Of a stretch of DNA of 64,000 nt, positions 25,994-38,769 are shown piece by piece. The stretch is from Aphelocoma coerulescens (Eukaryota > Chordata > Aves > Passeriformes > Corvidae). Made by a program: the position numbers and the translations under genes. Below the pieces are notes generated by a model that saw only the letters and a program-made list of their open reading frames with translations, made no database searches and was not told the origin of the DNA. The DNA is taken from NCBI RefSeq assembly GCF_041296385.1, contig NC_091013.1, positions 68,665,563-68,729,562 on the forward strand, in the 5' to 3' direction. The stretch's first letter is position 1. The number at the start of each line of letters is the position of its first letter.

Positions 25994-25996
25994 GGA
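25932..25996. repeat. GATA tetranucleotide microsatellite
   Basis: About 16 near-perfect tandem TAGA/GATA units, with the last unit changed to GATG. Length polymorphism between individuals would be expected. Confidence 0.95.
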
Positions 25997-28556
25997 TGTT
26001 CTTACAGGCTTTCAGGGACACGTCTTGTTAGGCAGCTGTATCAGAGGGATGAGATCTTCTTCTGGAGGTTTTCAACACTATCTCCCTCTCTACATCAATA
26101 AATACTCAATGTAGTGGCTTCTGACTGCTTTGCTATGTGCTCAAATGTGAGCACAAGCTTGTAACTCAAGTTAGGCAGAATGTATCGTGCAATCTTTTCT
26201 TACCTCCCACAAATTCACATTCTCTTGGACTGCCTTGATGTGAGAACCCAGAATACAGAGAATACTTCTCTGCCTGTTTTGAAGGGTTCTACCCCCCTGG
26301 ACCACACTGTTTTTGACCTTCACCCATGGAGAAAATTGCCTACCCTCTGGGAAGAATTAGAATCTACACTGGTGTGAACTAGGTGATAGAATACTATGTA
26401 AGATTGTCATAGGGTGAAAAATTTAGAGGTTTTGGGTTTATTAGTACAGTAAGTAGATAAAAGCAAAAAACTTCAAAATGGAGGATTGTTGTTGTTCTCC
26501 AAACCTTCTTCTTCTTCTCCATCTACTCCGTATTCTGCAGTAGAAGTAGTCTGGGATGATTGGATAAAGAATTCCACAGTTCCTGTTTACGTGACTAGAT
26601 GATTTATTAGACATTGGTAGAAAAGTGAAAATATCTTGCATTTTAAGTTTTCATTGGGTAATTGACCTTTAAAAAGGCTGTGCAATCTTGATAATTCAGC
26701 TTCTCCTGCATTCTCTGCTTCATGCTATATCTGGGTCATGTCAGTGGCTTGTACTTTTCTGATAAGACTTAATAAACAACTACAGAAGAAAGAGAAGGCC
26801 AAAAGTCCCATTCGTCTCTGACTCCTGGCAAAGACCCTGAAAAGTCTCCCCCATCAGGGGAGGCAGAATTAAGGCATGGACTGCATCACCTTGACTTTTC
26901 CAATGGCCACATCTTGAAAGACTCTTATCTTCAATACTTAAGGAAGACTTTTTTCTAGTCCATTTCTCCTCATCCATGTATGGAAAAAACTCACATCATT
27001 TCAGCATCACTACTGGCTCTGTCCCACTGTCCTGTGGGAAAGGAGGAGCAGGGAGAAATAGGGCTGCAGTTCAGATGTAACTACCTCATGAACTACGAAT
27101 GCAGAGAAGGGAGAGGGGCCTAACAGCTCAAACAACTCAGAGGAACAGGTTTAGGTTGTGGCAGCTCAAGAAAACGCTGCTCTTTCTGCCCACCTCAGCA
27201 TTATGCCAAAAGCTTTAGCAGGTGCAGATGGAAATAATTGCTGAATTCAGTTTTTCATTCAAAAATCTGGGTTTTAGCTGAAACCATAAGACTTTATTGG
27301 CTCTGACATACTTTCAAGTGCTATTGGAGGTCGTACAGAGCTCTCCAAAACATCAGAAAGTCCTCCCGGGAAGGTAGGACAATTTTTCAAAATTTTTTCA
27401 CTAATTTCTTCCTGATTTTATAGTCACCCATCCCAGCAGACATTAAGTGCCTCTAGTTGAGCAGACAGGAAGATGATTACAAAACATGTAACACTTTCTT
27501 TGGAGTCCCTGTCTCCTTCCCCTTTTGATGATGAGCACATAACCCAAAGAAACACTTTTTTTCTCTCTGTTTTTGGTAACACTTTATTTCAATCAGCTGA
27601 GGGAAAGCCCCGAGGACTTCTTAGTCACACTTTGTAGCCAACAGGATATAATCAAAATTTTATTTCTGGGTAGAATTATTTTAGAGCATTAATCTCCTGA
27701 ACCCCTTAAGAGGTGTGTAACAGACAGGTTACACACATCAGGACACAACAGCACAGGGCAGATTTATTCTAGTTTTCTAAGAGGCTTATTTCTCTATAAT
27801 TTATCATAATCTGTTGCCTGAATGCTGGCAAGAAATGAGGCAAGCTCTGACATATGGCAGTCTTTTATGCCATTATATTTGAACAAAAATAAAGAAATTA
27901 AAAGGAGGGCAAGAAGGAAACTCCTAAAGGACGGTGTGTTTGGTTCTCCTTTTGAAAACATCCTCTGGCAGCACCACAAGAAAAGGCTGTGCCTGGATCA
28001 CCACTTTCAGACCTTGACTCATTCATCATTGCTGAAAAAGTCAAAAGGAGGTCAGGAGGAAGGAAGAGTCAAGCTTCATCAGAATCTGTTCCAGAAAGAC
28101 TTCACATACCCTATTGCTAGCAAATACCTGAAACAGTCAAAAAAGCCTAAATTGGACTACGGAAAAAATCTGTAAACAGTCCTACAACCAGAAACATGTT
28201 GTGTTTGCTGTTTTCCTGGTGTATCCAGGGAAACTGTACCTGTAAGGTGGTTCTGCTAAAGCCACCGGACCTGCACTGCTGTGGATGGTGCTGTGTCACA
28301 GGGTCAGAGAGACTGTCAAAAGGCAGACCTGACTTTATCCTGTCTCTGACAGGCTCCCTGGGATGTGGAAATGGCTTATGGTAAAAGCGTAAAAAAAAGA
28401 GGTAAAACTAAAAAAGTTAATTCTCTCACTAAAAATGAATTCTTAACACGTCTCACTGCCCAGCCTGGACACCTGCCATCTATGCAAAAAATAACTGGGA
28501 AAGGAAAGCCTCTACCTGAAAATTAGGCAGAAAATTAGAGATGCTAACCTAAGGGA
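25997..28556. other. Unique sequence with one lysine-rich open frame
   Basis: No recognised repeat. A 117-codon plus-strand frame (27822-28175) encodes a basic, lysine-rich peptide (for example KEIKRRARRKLLKDG). A-rich purine-biased DNA gives such peptides by chance, and I recognise no family. Confidence 0.4.
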
Positions 28557-28558
28557 GA

Positions 28559-28940
28559 CACAGAATCACAGAATCACAGAATCACAGAATCACAGAATCA
28601 GAATGGGTAAGGTTGGAAGGGACCACAGTGGGGCAATCTGGTCCAACCTCCCTGCTCAGGCAGGGCCATCCCAGACCACATTGTACAGAACTGCATCTAG
28701 ACAGTTCTCGAATATCTTCAGTGATGGAGATTCCACAGCCTCTCTGGACAATCTGTTCCAGTGCTTGGTCACCCACACATCAAAGAAGTTCTTCCTCATA
28801 TTCTGGTGGAGCTTCCTGGTTTCTGTCCCTTTCCTCCTGTCCCATTGCTTGGCACCACTGAGAAAAGCCTGGCTCCATCCTCTTGACACTCTCCCTTCAG
28901 GTGCTTATAGACACTGATGAGGTCCCCTCTCAATCTCCTC
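28559..28940 (-). mobile_element. CR1 LINE 3' end, minus strand, with intact tail repeats
   Basis: A 3'-terminal CR1 fragment lying in minus orientation. The left edge holds about five tandem copies of CACAGAAT, the reverse complement of the CR1 3' tail repeat. Reading minus, the ORF2 C-terminus is open (28889 to 28656) with the family signature TKHWNRLSREAVESPSL and a stop soon after. The good tail and readable coding end suggest a younger copy than the CR1 pieces at 16.0 and 43.0 kb. It is 5'-truncated, as most CR1 copies are. Confidence 0.92.
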
Positions 28941-29272
28941 TATTGCTAATGAAAGGTGTTTTATGGTGAACTACTTTATGAGTACATGACAAATAATCCA
29001 GCATGCTGAAAGGAAAAAGACTTGAGACAGAAAAATACACAGAGCTCAGAATTAGTCCAGAAAAAACCAACAGAGTCAAAAAAACTCCGCATGCTGTGAC
29101 AAATAGCAAAGACCAGCCTCTATGAAAACAGAAGGAATAATAATAACTGATTACACTGCTTGCAGGAACTTGACAATGTCATCATGATGAGAGTAACATG
29201 GACAAAGATGACAGCAGAAATACAAGAAAAATTGGAAAATCTTTCTTTCCTAGTACCAAAAAAAAAGTCACA
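28941..29272. other. Unique spacer
   Basis: AT-rich DNA between the CR1 end and the GATA-derived array; nothing recognised. Confidence 0.4.
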
Positions 29273-29431
29273 GCTGATAGAGATACAGATATAGATAGAG
29301 ATACAGATATAGATAGATAGATATAGACATATAGATGATATAGATGATATAGATATAGATAGATAGATATAGATATAGATGATATAGATGATATAGATAT
29401 AGATATATAGATATAGATATATAGATATAGC
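29273..29431. repeat. Compound GATA-derived array (AGATAT / GATGATAT variants)
   Basis: About 160 bp built from AGATAT, AGATAG and ATAGATG units with higher-order repetition: a block with two ATAGATGATATAG steps recurs about 50 bp later. It is open in three minus-strand frames, giving Tyr/Ile/Ser-rich translations that are an artefact of the repeat. Confidence 0.9.
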
Positions 29432-31685
29432 TGCCAGGACAAAAGCAGGAGAAGGCAAAGCAAAACTTGGGACTTAAAATATCCATCTTGCTTTGCTAAA
29501 GAAATATGGGAGCTATGTGAGGGAGCAAATAGCAAACTAGAATCAATAAAATGTCTAAAATTATCACTCAACAGCTAAAAATATATTTGTCTTTTGTTGT
29601 TGTCTAAAGACAGTACTAGGTCTGGAGCCAACATACTTAAGCAAGAGCTTGACACCTCTTCAGAGTTTGGAAGCTCTCAACATACAGCATAGAGTAGTCC
29701 AGAAGTCCCAGACAATGACAAGAGGAAAAGCAAGCACTAAAAGAAGAGTAAAATAAGATAACTTCTCCAGAAATCACAGCCAAGCAAATGACACCACAGG
29801 GTTTGTATTCACCCATGATCACTGTAGGAAATAAATGTATAAAATCTATCAGACAGTACAGACCATAAACTTAAAAAAAAATATATATATATATATATAA
29901 AGAAATATATATTTTTTTCAAAGTGTTTTCAACTGAAGCAATAAATATTTTAATATTTGAATTTTTATATTTTATTTATAGGAAATATTTTCATGCTTGA
30001 TGAATCAAAGAGGTGATAGGAGGTACCCATAAAAATACAGTGATCTTTTTGCATAAAATACCCTTTAAGGCATATTCTTTCTTTAGTCTCTATCTGAGCA
30101 GTTAAAAAGTTTCCCTGGAAAATATAATCATTATTCCAGAGTAGATAGGAAAGTATATGTAAAAGTATGACTAGGAGTCTCTGTGCAGATTTTGGAGGAC
30201 ACGTGCCACTCTGATCTCATGTCATGTTAAAGAAATAAAAATCTATAGGAATAAATGTGCCATGAGTAATGCTGGGCTCATTGCCCACATTCTGTGGATC
30301 GGAAACCATTACTTGAGAGCAGCATTGATCAGATGAGGATCTGAAGTGGTGTGTAAGATATGAGAGTGATGTGACTGGTCTGCGAAATAAATGCATCAAA
30401 AGTATACATATTCTCACCGAACAAAAATGTAAAGTGGAAACTGATACATCTAATAAATTACCATTAGAAATACATTCTATTTTTCAGCTGATTGTGAATT
30501 AAAGCCAGGATATTGTACAAGACAGTTGGCAGAATTCTTTTAAGAAAAGTTAAGCTGTTTCTCATCAGAAAAAATTTCAATTAACACATCTCTATAGTAT
30601 TTGAATGCAGCGAAGTAGAGAAAAACAGGGCTGTGGGAGGAACACTTAAGATTTAAAATAAAATTTGCGCTGTCTTGAGATTCTTGTAAAGAAACAGGAA
30701 CAGTGTCATTCTGCCTGAGTCCTTGACTGAAAAGGGAACAACTTGAGAGGACCCCAAACCTTGTAATGAAAGCAAATTTGAATGCAAAAGCTGTTGAAAC
30801 CTCAGATTAAGGACCTAAGATAGGACATGCCCTATGCCACAGAGCTGCACACTTTCCTGACTTATGAGGGGTTAAAATAGCTCTCCTCAGTGTTCTGTGA
30901 CTTAAAATTGTTATAAAATTGGAGGCTAAATCAACCACTATGCATGGTGATATTTCCACTTTCCACCTTCTGGAATTCAAGGAAACAGCAAAGATAGAGC
31001 TATTACTTCCCCAGTGAGGAGGCCTATGCTAACAGGCTCTTGGATGGGATCAGTAAATGATGGGAAGTAGTAAATGTTCATCCCAAACATTACTAGGGCA
31101 GTCAGTCTAATCACACACTGATTGGGATAACAAGGTGGCTCTTTTCTCTAGGTACTTCTTTCCCCTCTTTCCATTTCCCAGATTATTACAGAGCATTTAT
31201 TCAAACCTGTGTTCTTCCATAAGCAGCAAAGGATGGGACATGCATGGGCCATTAGCTGTAAGACTTGGAAATTAAACATTTGGAAGTGCTAATAAGCTCT
31301 CAAGCTCTTTAGCTATGCTTAACCCTCGAGTCAGTGCTCTAACAGGAGAGAAACAGATGCTGCTCTTCCTGTTCTCCCTCCAGCTCTCCATGAGGTGATA
31401 AGAAACTTGGATACATTCCCCCAGTAAGAGCTGCAAGGTCGTCCAAGAGATGAGTGTGGGTGTGAGCTATGCTCTGCTCGCCTCTGCTCAGTGTCCAGCA
31501 ATGATGTGTGCTGTTTGTGCTCTAACTGGAAGGATGCTACAGAGAAGTTGTATCTAGCTCTAGGTCTGATTTCAGCCAAAGGAAGCTGCAGAGACCACAC
31601 TTTAATTACAAGTCTGACGTGGTTCAGTGGACAGCAGGAATAATCTTCAACATAACAGATGTGACTATACATGACAGAGAAAGAA
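29432..31685. other. AT-rich unique sequence
   Basis: Contains an AT dinucleotide run at 29873-29915 and otherwise nothing recognised. Frames are short and have no recognisable motif. Confidence 0.4.
29873..29915. repeat. A-run plus (AT)n microsatellite
   Basis: Eight A residues followed by about nine AT units and then an interrupted ATATAT stretch. Confidence 0.9.
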
Positions 31686-31686
31686 A

Positions 31687-31747
31687 CTAAACCCAACAAA
31701 CCAAACTAAACAAAAAAAAAAAAAAAAAAAAAACAAAAACAAAAAAA
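31687..31747 (+). repeat. A-rich tract with A(22) core
   Basis: An uninterrupted run of 22 A (31712-31733) flanked by CAAA-type repeats. It could be a retroposon tail, but no body is recognisable upstream. Confidence 0.85.
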
Positions 31748-34700
31748 CTTTGAAGTGAAGACTAGATAGGCCTCTTGCACTACCAGATGTTATATAACCT
31801 GTGCATTCATCATGCCTTCATTTAATAAAATCTTCAATGTAAAAAGGAAAAGTCAATTAAAAGCAAAATAAAGTCACCTCAAAAATGACCAAAATTCACC
31901 TACAGCTATATCCTCATCTATTCTCACCAAATTTCAGAGCAACTAATGAAAAATGACTGCCTGTGGTAGAAAGTCTGAGCAGTTAATGTATCTCACAGTC
32001 CGGCAGCTCCTCAGCAAACTGGAGGCATGAGGTACCTAGTTAACACAATGTACTGTTCATTGAAAACAGTGAAAAACACAGCAAAAATTGGAACCAGCTG
32101 TCATAACCAAGAAGCAGAATAGACCCTGTACTGCTGTGAAAGTATGCAAACACCTACGAGCCCATATTGTGTTCACAGCAGAACTTTCAGTGACAGCAGC
32201 GTTTGCAGTATGAGTGTCCATAATGCATCCATAATCATAGGCAGAGTCAACAACAAGGGAGGATTATCTTTTAACTAGTCTGCAGTAGAGCATGAAAAGA
32301 AACTTTGATCCCTTGGAAACCACGTCTTTAAACAGGAATAGGATTAAACACTAACACCTTCCTTTTTCACCTTCCTACACTGTAATTCATCTGGAGCGAA
32401 ACAGAATGAAGCACCAAGCCTCAAAGGACATTGAAATTATTGCCTTTAGAATACAATGTATCCCAGAGATAGTTTCAAAACATTGCTCTTTGAACTTTTA
32501 AAAAAGGTTTCTTAAGCCAGTTCTTGGAAACTGATAAACCAGAGAACCCCAGAGCCTACATCTGCTGTCTGTACAAATTAGGAATTACTCAATCACTGAA
32601 ACTGAGATCATCAGAGCAGCAGAGGTGAAAGAGGGCCTGTGTTGTCCATTCTCCCTCTCTTCTTTCCCTAAATCAAACCTATATTGAGCACAAGGGCATG
32701 TATTTAAAGCCACACATACTTGTACATAATGACTTCTCAAGGAAAAATTATGAGTTTCCAATGAAATACATTTTCACTTGTTTCTTTTTTTTGCTCTATG
32801 CGCATGATTATTTGCTCATTTTTTGGTATGGCTTACTCATAATTCTGTATTTGCCTGATAGTATGCAACTTTGATAAACAGCATGCTAAAACACAGCCAG
32901 ATGTTTTCAGAGGCTGTGTGCTTTTAAATAATTCCAGGGGATAAAGGTGGTGGAACCTCACTTTTTCTTGTGGTGGGAGAAAACAGATGGCAGTAGTTTT
33001 GACAAGAGCCAAAATCTTTAAGAGGGAGGGATATTCCAGGAAATATCAGGGAAAGGTTATAATTATGAGAGCTCCCTATTATTGACGGATTTTGAAATAC
33101 CAAAAAAAGAGATGTGAGACTAGGGAAAATACAGGAGGCCTTTCCCTGGCATTTTCATGGCTGATCAGGTGATCTGTGCCAGGAGGACTGGCACAATCAG
33201 TTTCAACTTACCAACTGTTCCTGAAATCCCTTCATGTACACATAATCACGTGGTGCATAAACACAGTTGTATGTGTGGCCAGACTTACAGAGCTCCCCTT
33301 CCTGCTGTTGGTCAGGCCAATCCACATATTAATTTTGCATTAGGTTTATCAAGTTATTAAAGTGGCTATTTCAGCTTTTCTCTTCATCTACTTTTGTCTC
33401 CAAGATCTCCAGGACTTAAAATAACTCCTGCATTTCTGTTTTGATACATTAACTAATGTTCCATGGCTTCATGCCACTATCCACTGCCTTCAGCTCTACA
33501 GAATTTAGGCAAAGCTGTCTATAGAAAGCAGCCAGAAGAATAAATCATAAATCACATTACATTTCATATAGTGGAGTTAAATTATTTCACTGCTACCAGG
33601 AGTAGTATTATTATTTTAAACAAGAAAAGAAGCAAGGATTTGCAAGTAAAGCCATTTAGTTTCTCTTAAAAGTTTTGATATTTACATAAAACTCATTATT
33701 GGGCAACTTACTCATTCACACCTTAAATTCAATTGTCTATAAATTCTTTCATTTTTAAATGCCTTTGACTGTTGTGTCCTTCAGACCCATTCAAGCTATT
33801 TTTATGACTTCTTGGGCTTTATATTGCAGTCTCAAGTTTGTCATGGCACACCAAAAAATGGGGGCTTTGTGTGATGCACAGAAAGGATGTTCCTTGGCTC
33901 TGTCTGAGTCAACAGACTATTGCAGTCCTATATTCAGCTTATAGCACAAACCCATCCCTTTCCTAGCAGCTCCTTCTTCTATCCACCCATTATGGCAGCT
34001 TGCTGAATAGCTGAGGTGCAGTAGTGGCATCCAGCAGTGAAGACCATACTATGAAGGGAATGAATTTGGGAGGATAATGTGGTAGGAATGAATGCTCACT
34101 GGAAGAGATGAAAATGTATGAAAAGAAAATTGCAGAGTTAGGTCTCCTGAGGCATGGAAAGAGGAGGCTTTTGGAGGATAGAAAATAAACAGGCCACTAC
34201 ATGCAGGGACCTGTCTGTATTTTCATAGTATTGGACCAAGTATTAATACTCCTATGCAGTATTATACTGAGAGACGACGTAATAGATGATACACTTCATG
34301 AAGACAAAATTCAAGATTTAGAGTGATTTGAAATCGTATGGTTTCAATTATGGTTCCATATGAATTCATAATGGTTTCCATCAGTAAAGGATGAGGTGGA
34401 AATGCACCATAATGCCAATCTGCCCTTCAAACCCTGTCAGCAGAAAACCCACCCAGCCTCTGGTTTAAACTCAGTGAACTAAATTCACACTCATTCAACT
34501 GCTAGAGAAACTTTCTGAGTTTTGACAGTATTGGTGTGCCTTTTTTTTTACTCATTTCACAGTGTTCCAGCATAATCATATCCTTCAGTCAATTGCGCTT
34601 GTACTGACAAAAAACAGTTCAAAATTATTCAAAGGTACTGTAAGCAGAAAAGCCTGCAGGTCACTTTTAAGTTCAACAGAAATCCCTCACATTGTTTTTG

Positions 34701-35333
34701 GGTTTATATGTGGTAAAGGACATGCATTAAATACATCATTATTAAATACACATTAAATACATATGTGCCATGGATGAAGGTAACTTGCTTACTTTCTTCA
34801 GGCACAGACATTTGCTCACACTTGCAACAAGAATAACTTGCAAACTTTTGCCAGATTCCCTCACATGCCTTCCTGCTTTTCCCCAGCAGCATATGGTGGA
34901 CCCCATCTCCAGCTGGTCTACATCAGATGAGTTTCACTGAAGTATATTAATTCCATAATAAATTAACCACAGAAGTTCAAAATAGCACATAAAATTTTGA
35001 AAGCACTTTCCCAATTTTTCGTAGTATTTAATCTGCTAGGAACTGTACCTGTCAATAAAACCTGTTACTTCAATCTACTGTGTTAGACTTGTGAGCCCTT
35101 TTGTGACCTTACCTCAGGGACACTTTCACTGATACACCCTGCTGCCAACTAAATTAGTCTTAATATAACATTTTAACAAATTCTTGGAAAACTTATTAAT
35201 GGATTTTCTTCCATTCTGAAAAGTCCTTCAGACAAGACAAATCACATACAGAATCTGCTATTGTCAATGAAGAAACTCTTTGTTGAGTTCAGGAAACTTG
35301 AGTAGGCTTCTATGTGTGTACCAGCCTCTTTAC
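31748..35333. other. Unique sequence, no gene recognised
   Basis: No identifiable repeat. A minus-strand open segment around 34890-34790 ends at a donor-like AAA|GTAAGC, but no acceptor keeps it in frame with the segments at 35.3-36.5 kb. Confidence 0.4.
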
Positions 35334-35488
35334 CAACCAACAAAGCTGAAGCTCCTGTGAAGATGACTGCTACCAGGTAGAAACAGAGTAATTTGAAAGC
35401 ATTTTTGAGGAATTTGAAGAATGCAATCTTCCTCAAAGAATGAGAGAAATACTTTGTGTGAAAAAATAAAAACAGAGGAAAGCCATTC
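35334..35488 (-). other. Candidate second exon of an unidentified membrane protein
   Basis: A 155-nt open segment on the minus strand. It starts after a pyrimidine-rich stretch ending TTTTTCATCAGAG and ends at a GTTG|GTAAAG donor-like site. Its reading phase (one base, 51 codons, one base) fits the two leftover bases of the candidate first exon at 36299-36480. The peptide is hydrophobic, with a membrane-like stretch FKLLCFYLVAVIFTGASALL. The family is not recognised, and the acceptor choice CAGAG rather than CAG was made because only it keeps the frame. Confidence 0.2.
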
Positions 35489-35525
35489 CTCTGATGAAAA
35501 ACAGAAAACACTGTCTCGCTAAACT

Positions 35526-35600
35526 GTTCTTGTGAGTTTTCCTGGTTAACATACTTTTCTTGTGACAGTTCTTGTGAGTTTTGTTGGTTTACACACTAAA
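35526..35600. repeat. 42-bp imperfect tandem duplication
   Basis: The unit beginning GTTCTTGTGAGTTTT at 35526 recurs at 35568 with substitutions. It lies just upstream (minus sense) of the candidate exon at 35488. Confidence 0.6.
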
Positions 35601-36298
35601 ACACACACCAGCATGGAGCCCAAGAGGACAGAGGCAAGACCAATAGCATGGAATACCTGAGCATATGAGCAATGCTCTATAATTACTGAAAAGGAGGGTC
35701 AGCTTCCCAGCTACTTTCAAAAACTCTGGCAGGCTCAAAGCCTGTTGCAGCTTTGTCTATATTAAAAATTAAAAAACCTTTCTCTTAGCCTAAATTGTTC
35801 CAGTAAGCAAAAACAAACTCAGTGAAAAGGAAAAAAAGCAGTGTCCCAAATCAACAGAATATGCATCAGTTAAGGGGACTTGTTGCAACTCCATCTTTTT
35901 TTCTTCATGTAGCTGTAACAGAAATCCGTAATGCACATTTTTGTAGACCATGTGCCATTTCTCATGTAATGTTAGTGCTTCTAAACTGCATGGTTGTAGA
36001 ATGAGAATCTGGACCTTTGTATGAAACTGGTCTCTTTCTGAGAGATAAGTTTTGGAAGAAGTCTCATGCAAACAAGTCTTCCAGAAACATAAGACGAAAA
36101 GCCACAAGAAGTGAAACTGAAGAGAAATAGGTTTTACAGAGGTGCTTTTTACATGACACAGCATTACACCGTGTGAGTCATTGCTTTGTGATTCATTCAA
36201 GCATTGGCCAGCAATAAAAGTAGAATTAGGCATTCATACAGATAATAAGAACATCCAAAGCTCTTTTTGAAAAGGTTAAAGATATGTATTATTCTTAC

Positions 36299-36480
36299 CT
36301 TAGCTCACAAACCAATGAAACAGCCAGGAGGAGGAAGAACCTTCTGAAAGGCAGGTTAGCTATCTGTCTGACCTTGCATATATCTTTCTCAGATGTCAGC
36401 TCTGCTAGGACTGGATACTGAACTGAATGAGCAATTCTTTCCAGCTCAGAGATAAGTACAGAGTTCCTGCTGTTGTCCAT
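36299..36480 (-). other. Candidate first exon of an unidentified membrane protein
   Basis: A minus-strand open segment starting at an ATG in a near-ideal Kozak context (ACACCATGG). It runs 60 codons and stops being coding at a strong donor CTAAG|GTAAGAA. The peptide opens MDNSRNSVLISELERIAHSV, continues with a charged region, then a hydrophobic stretch preceded by basic residues (LPFRRFFLLLAVSLVCEL). That would suit a type II signal anchor or a first membrane helix. No family is recognised. Alternatives are chance or a decayed exon. Confidence 0.25.
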
Positions 36481-38455
36481 GGTGTTCTCAGGTATTTTCC
36501 AGAGGCCCCTTGCACATGCATTACATACCGTTGCTCATTGCACCGCACCTGTCCCCATGGCTCCTGAAGACCTCGTGCTTCCAAGGGTTTCTCTTGCTGT
36601 CAGCTGGCCTGGAGACTCCAGTGAGGGGTCCACAACACAGAGCTGCACCAGTTGTTATGAGTCCAGTCTGCAAGAGCTCAGCCCATTTCTCCCCTGAGAT
36701 CTTGGAGGGGAGCACTCAGCAGAGCAGGGTCTGCAGCCCTGCTCAGACAGAACTGAGCTGCACAGCCACCCAGAAGAGCTTCCCAAGATCTGACGGACAC
36801 CAAAGCACACTGCAGAGCAGCAGTATGCCAGAATACACAGTCATATGCAAAGGGCCATGTCCATCTTGAGAAAATGGGCCCAAACCAAAGCCCATTTGCA
36901 AACCATACGTGCAAATGACCCATCCCTTTACCCTAGACTGAATCCAAGACTCAGCCGTAAGGCCGCAAGCAACTCTAATAGTGGAATTTGTTCGAATTGG
37001 GATCTGAATCAGAGATTATGGCCACGATTTATGTTTAATATTTGGTCATATTTTGCTCACTGTAACACAGTGTGGAGGCCAGCTCTTCTTTCTAATTGCC
37101 TGGCGTCACACTGTTGGATGGAAAATAATATTCCTATATAGTCAAGACCTCTGGTTTCCAAAATACATATCTTTTCTTTTTTTTTTTTTTTTTAATATCA
37201 GAACAACTGAGCTATAGGTAAGAGAATGCTTTCATTAAACAAACAGTCAAAATGTCAAATTCTTATATCCTAGTGGAATAAGAGGCTGGAAGCCTGAAAG
37301 ATGCAGTCACTTGTAACTTAAGCTACTAACACTCCAGAGAGTACTGACAGTTTTCCAGCAAGGCAAGCACTGGGCCCCTCTGTACATGAATAGGCTGTAT
37401 CCTCCAGAGGAGCTCAAGCTGCAAATGCCAACATGATTTTCCCAGAAACAAACTGTGCTTCATAGCAGCATTCATTCCAGACTGCAGGAGGGACAACACC
37501 AGAAGGCCAAAGGAAAATCAGCATAATGACCAAGTGATTTATAGCACTCATCGAAAGCAGTGTTATTACAAAATGAGGAAAATGCCTCCTCTTTCAGCAC
37601 TTTAATCACTTGGGGCAATGTAGATGCCAAAGGCTCACACCTTTGTATGCAGCCCTATAATTACAAGACATAAAGCAGAGGAAAGAGACTAACAACTCAG
37701 CTGCACTGAATGAGAATAGTTACAACATCAAGCAAAATCTCTCACTAGTCATTTTGAAGAACCGGGTTAGGAAACAAAGTAAACACATTCTCAATTTATA
37801 CAGAGCACTTTTGAAGCTTTTCACCCTGCTGTGGTGTTCAGCAATACAAATTTCTCTCTCCCACTGGCACAAGCAAGTAGCAGTGCAATTGTATTGACAG
37901 GAGCAATGAGATCAGCAAATACTTTGATTTCTACTTCACTATCTGCTTTTTCTCTATTGTGCTTCTCCTGATAGCTGGAGAATCATTATCTATAAAGCTG
38001 TAGTTTTCTGCGGTTTTGATTTGTTTTGTCTTTCCAGTTTCTTTCAGTGCCAATTCAGTAACTGCAAAGATGCCTTAGGAAATAGCTCCCAGAAACATGC
38101 CCAGAAACAAGGAACTGGGCTGGTCCCTCACATATTCCTTCTTGCCTTCCTGAATGGAAATGTACCTACTTTCTACACCCAGTTAATTATGTGGTGCTGA
38201 ATGGACTCAAAGTAGATCTCCTTGCCTACCTGAGACTTAGGCGAACAAAAAACCACTTACTTCTAATGGTCAAAATGGGTGATAAATAATCTGAGGTTTA
38301 TATATCTCACTTTATTTTACTGAGCATGGAGGACAAATCGAAAATCTCTGGTCCAGGATTTGCAAAGCTACAGAATACATAGACTCAAATCTGAGAAACT
38401 GGACAGATTATAAGAAAAAGGAAGATTATTGGTATATGAATTCATGTTCTTCATG
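36481..38455. other. Unique sequence, no gene recognised
   Basis: A mildly GC-richer patch at 36480-36930 has overlapping frames on both strands that I treat as chance. A 17-base T run lies at 37177-37193. No other element was seen. Confidence 0.4.
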
Positions 38456-38580
38456 GAAAAAAAAAGAAAACAAAAAACAAACAAACAACAAAAACAAACA
38501 AAAAAAAACCAAAACAAAACAAAACAAAAAAACCAACCAAACCACAATTAAACAACAAAACAAACAAAAAGAGCCAAAAG
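38456..38580 (+). repeat. A-rich (CAAA)n low-complexity block
   Basis: About 125 bp of almost only A and C, built from AAACA, CAAAA and AAACAAAC units. The 106-codon plus-strand frame over it translates to Lys/Asn/Gln repeats and is not a gene. Confidence 0.9.
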
Positions 38581-38769
38581 CCCTCCAAAACCCACTTTAT
38601 TTTCTAATCACTTCTTTTAGTAATGAAAAGATCACTCTCTGCTTCCATGTGTGCTGCCATTCAGACTCCTGGCTGAAACTAAAAACACAGATGAGGAGTA
38701 TCAGAGCTCACCCTTGGAAATGCCACTTTGTGTTTCTGGGTCTGTTTTGCACTTGATGCTTAAAACATA

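Noticed and set aside
29120..29571. Three overlapping minus-strand frames with long Tyr/Ile/Ser runs
   Set aside because: They are artefacts of the GATA-derived array.
31687..31747. Processed pseudogene or SINE tail
   Set aside because: There is an A(22) run, but no recognisable gene copy or SINE body precedes it and no flanking duplication was found.
34704..34892. Possible third exon of the minus-strand candidate at 35.3-36.5 kb
   Set aside because: It ends at a donor-like site, but the available acceptors do not give the reading phase required by the preceding segment.
38436..38756. 106-codon plus-strand frame rich in Lys, Asn and Gln
   Set aside because: It is a translation of an A-rich CAAA low-complexity block.
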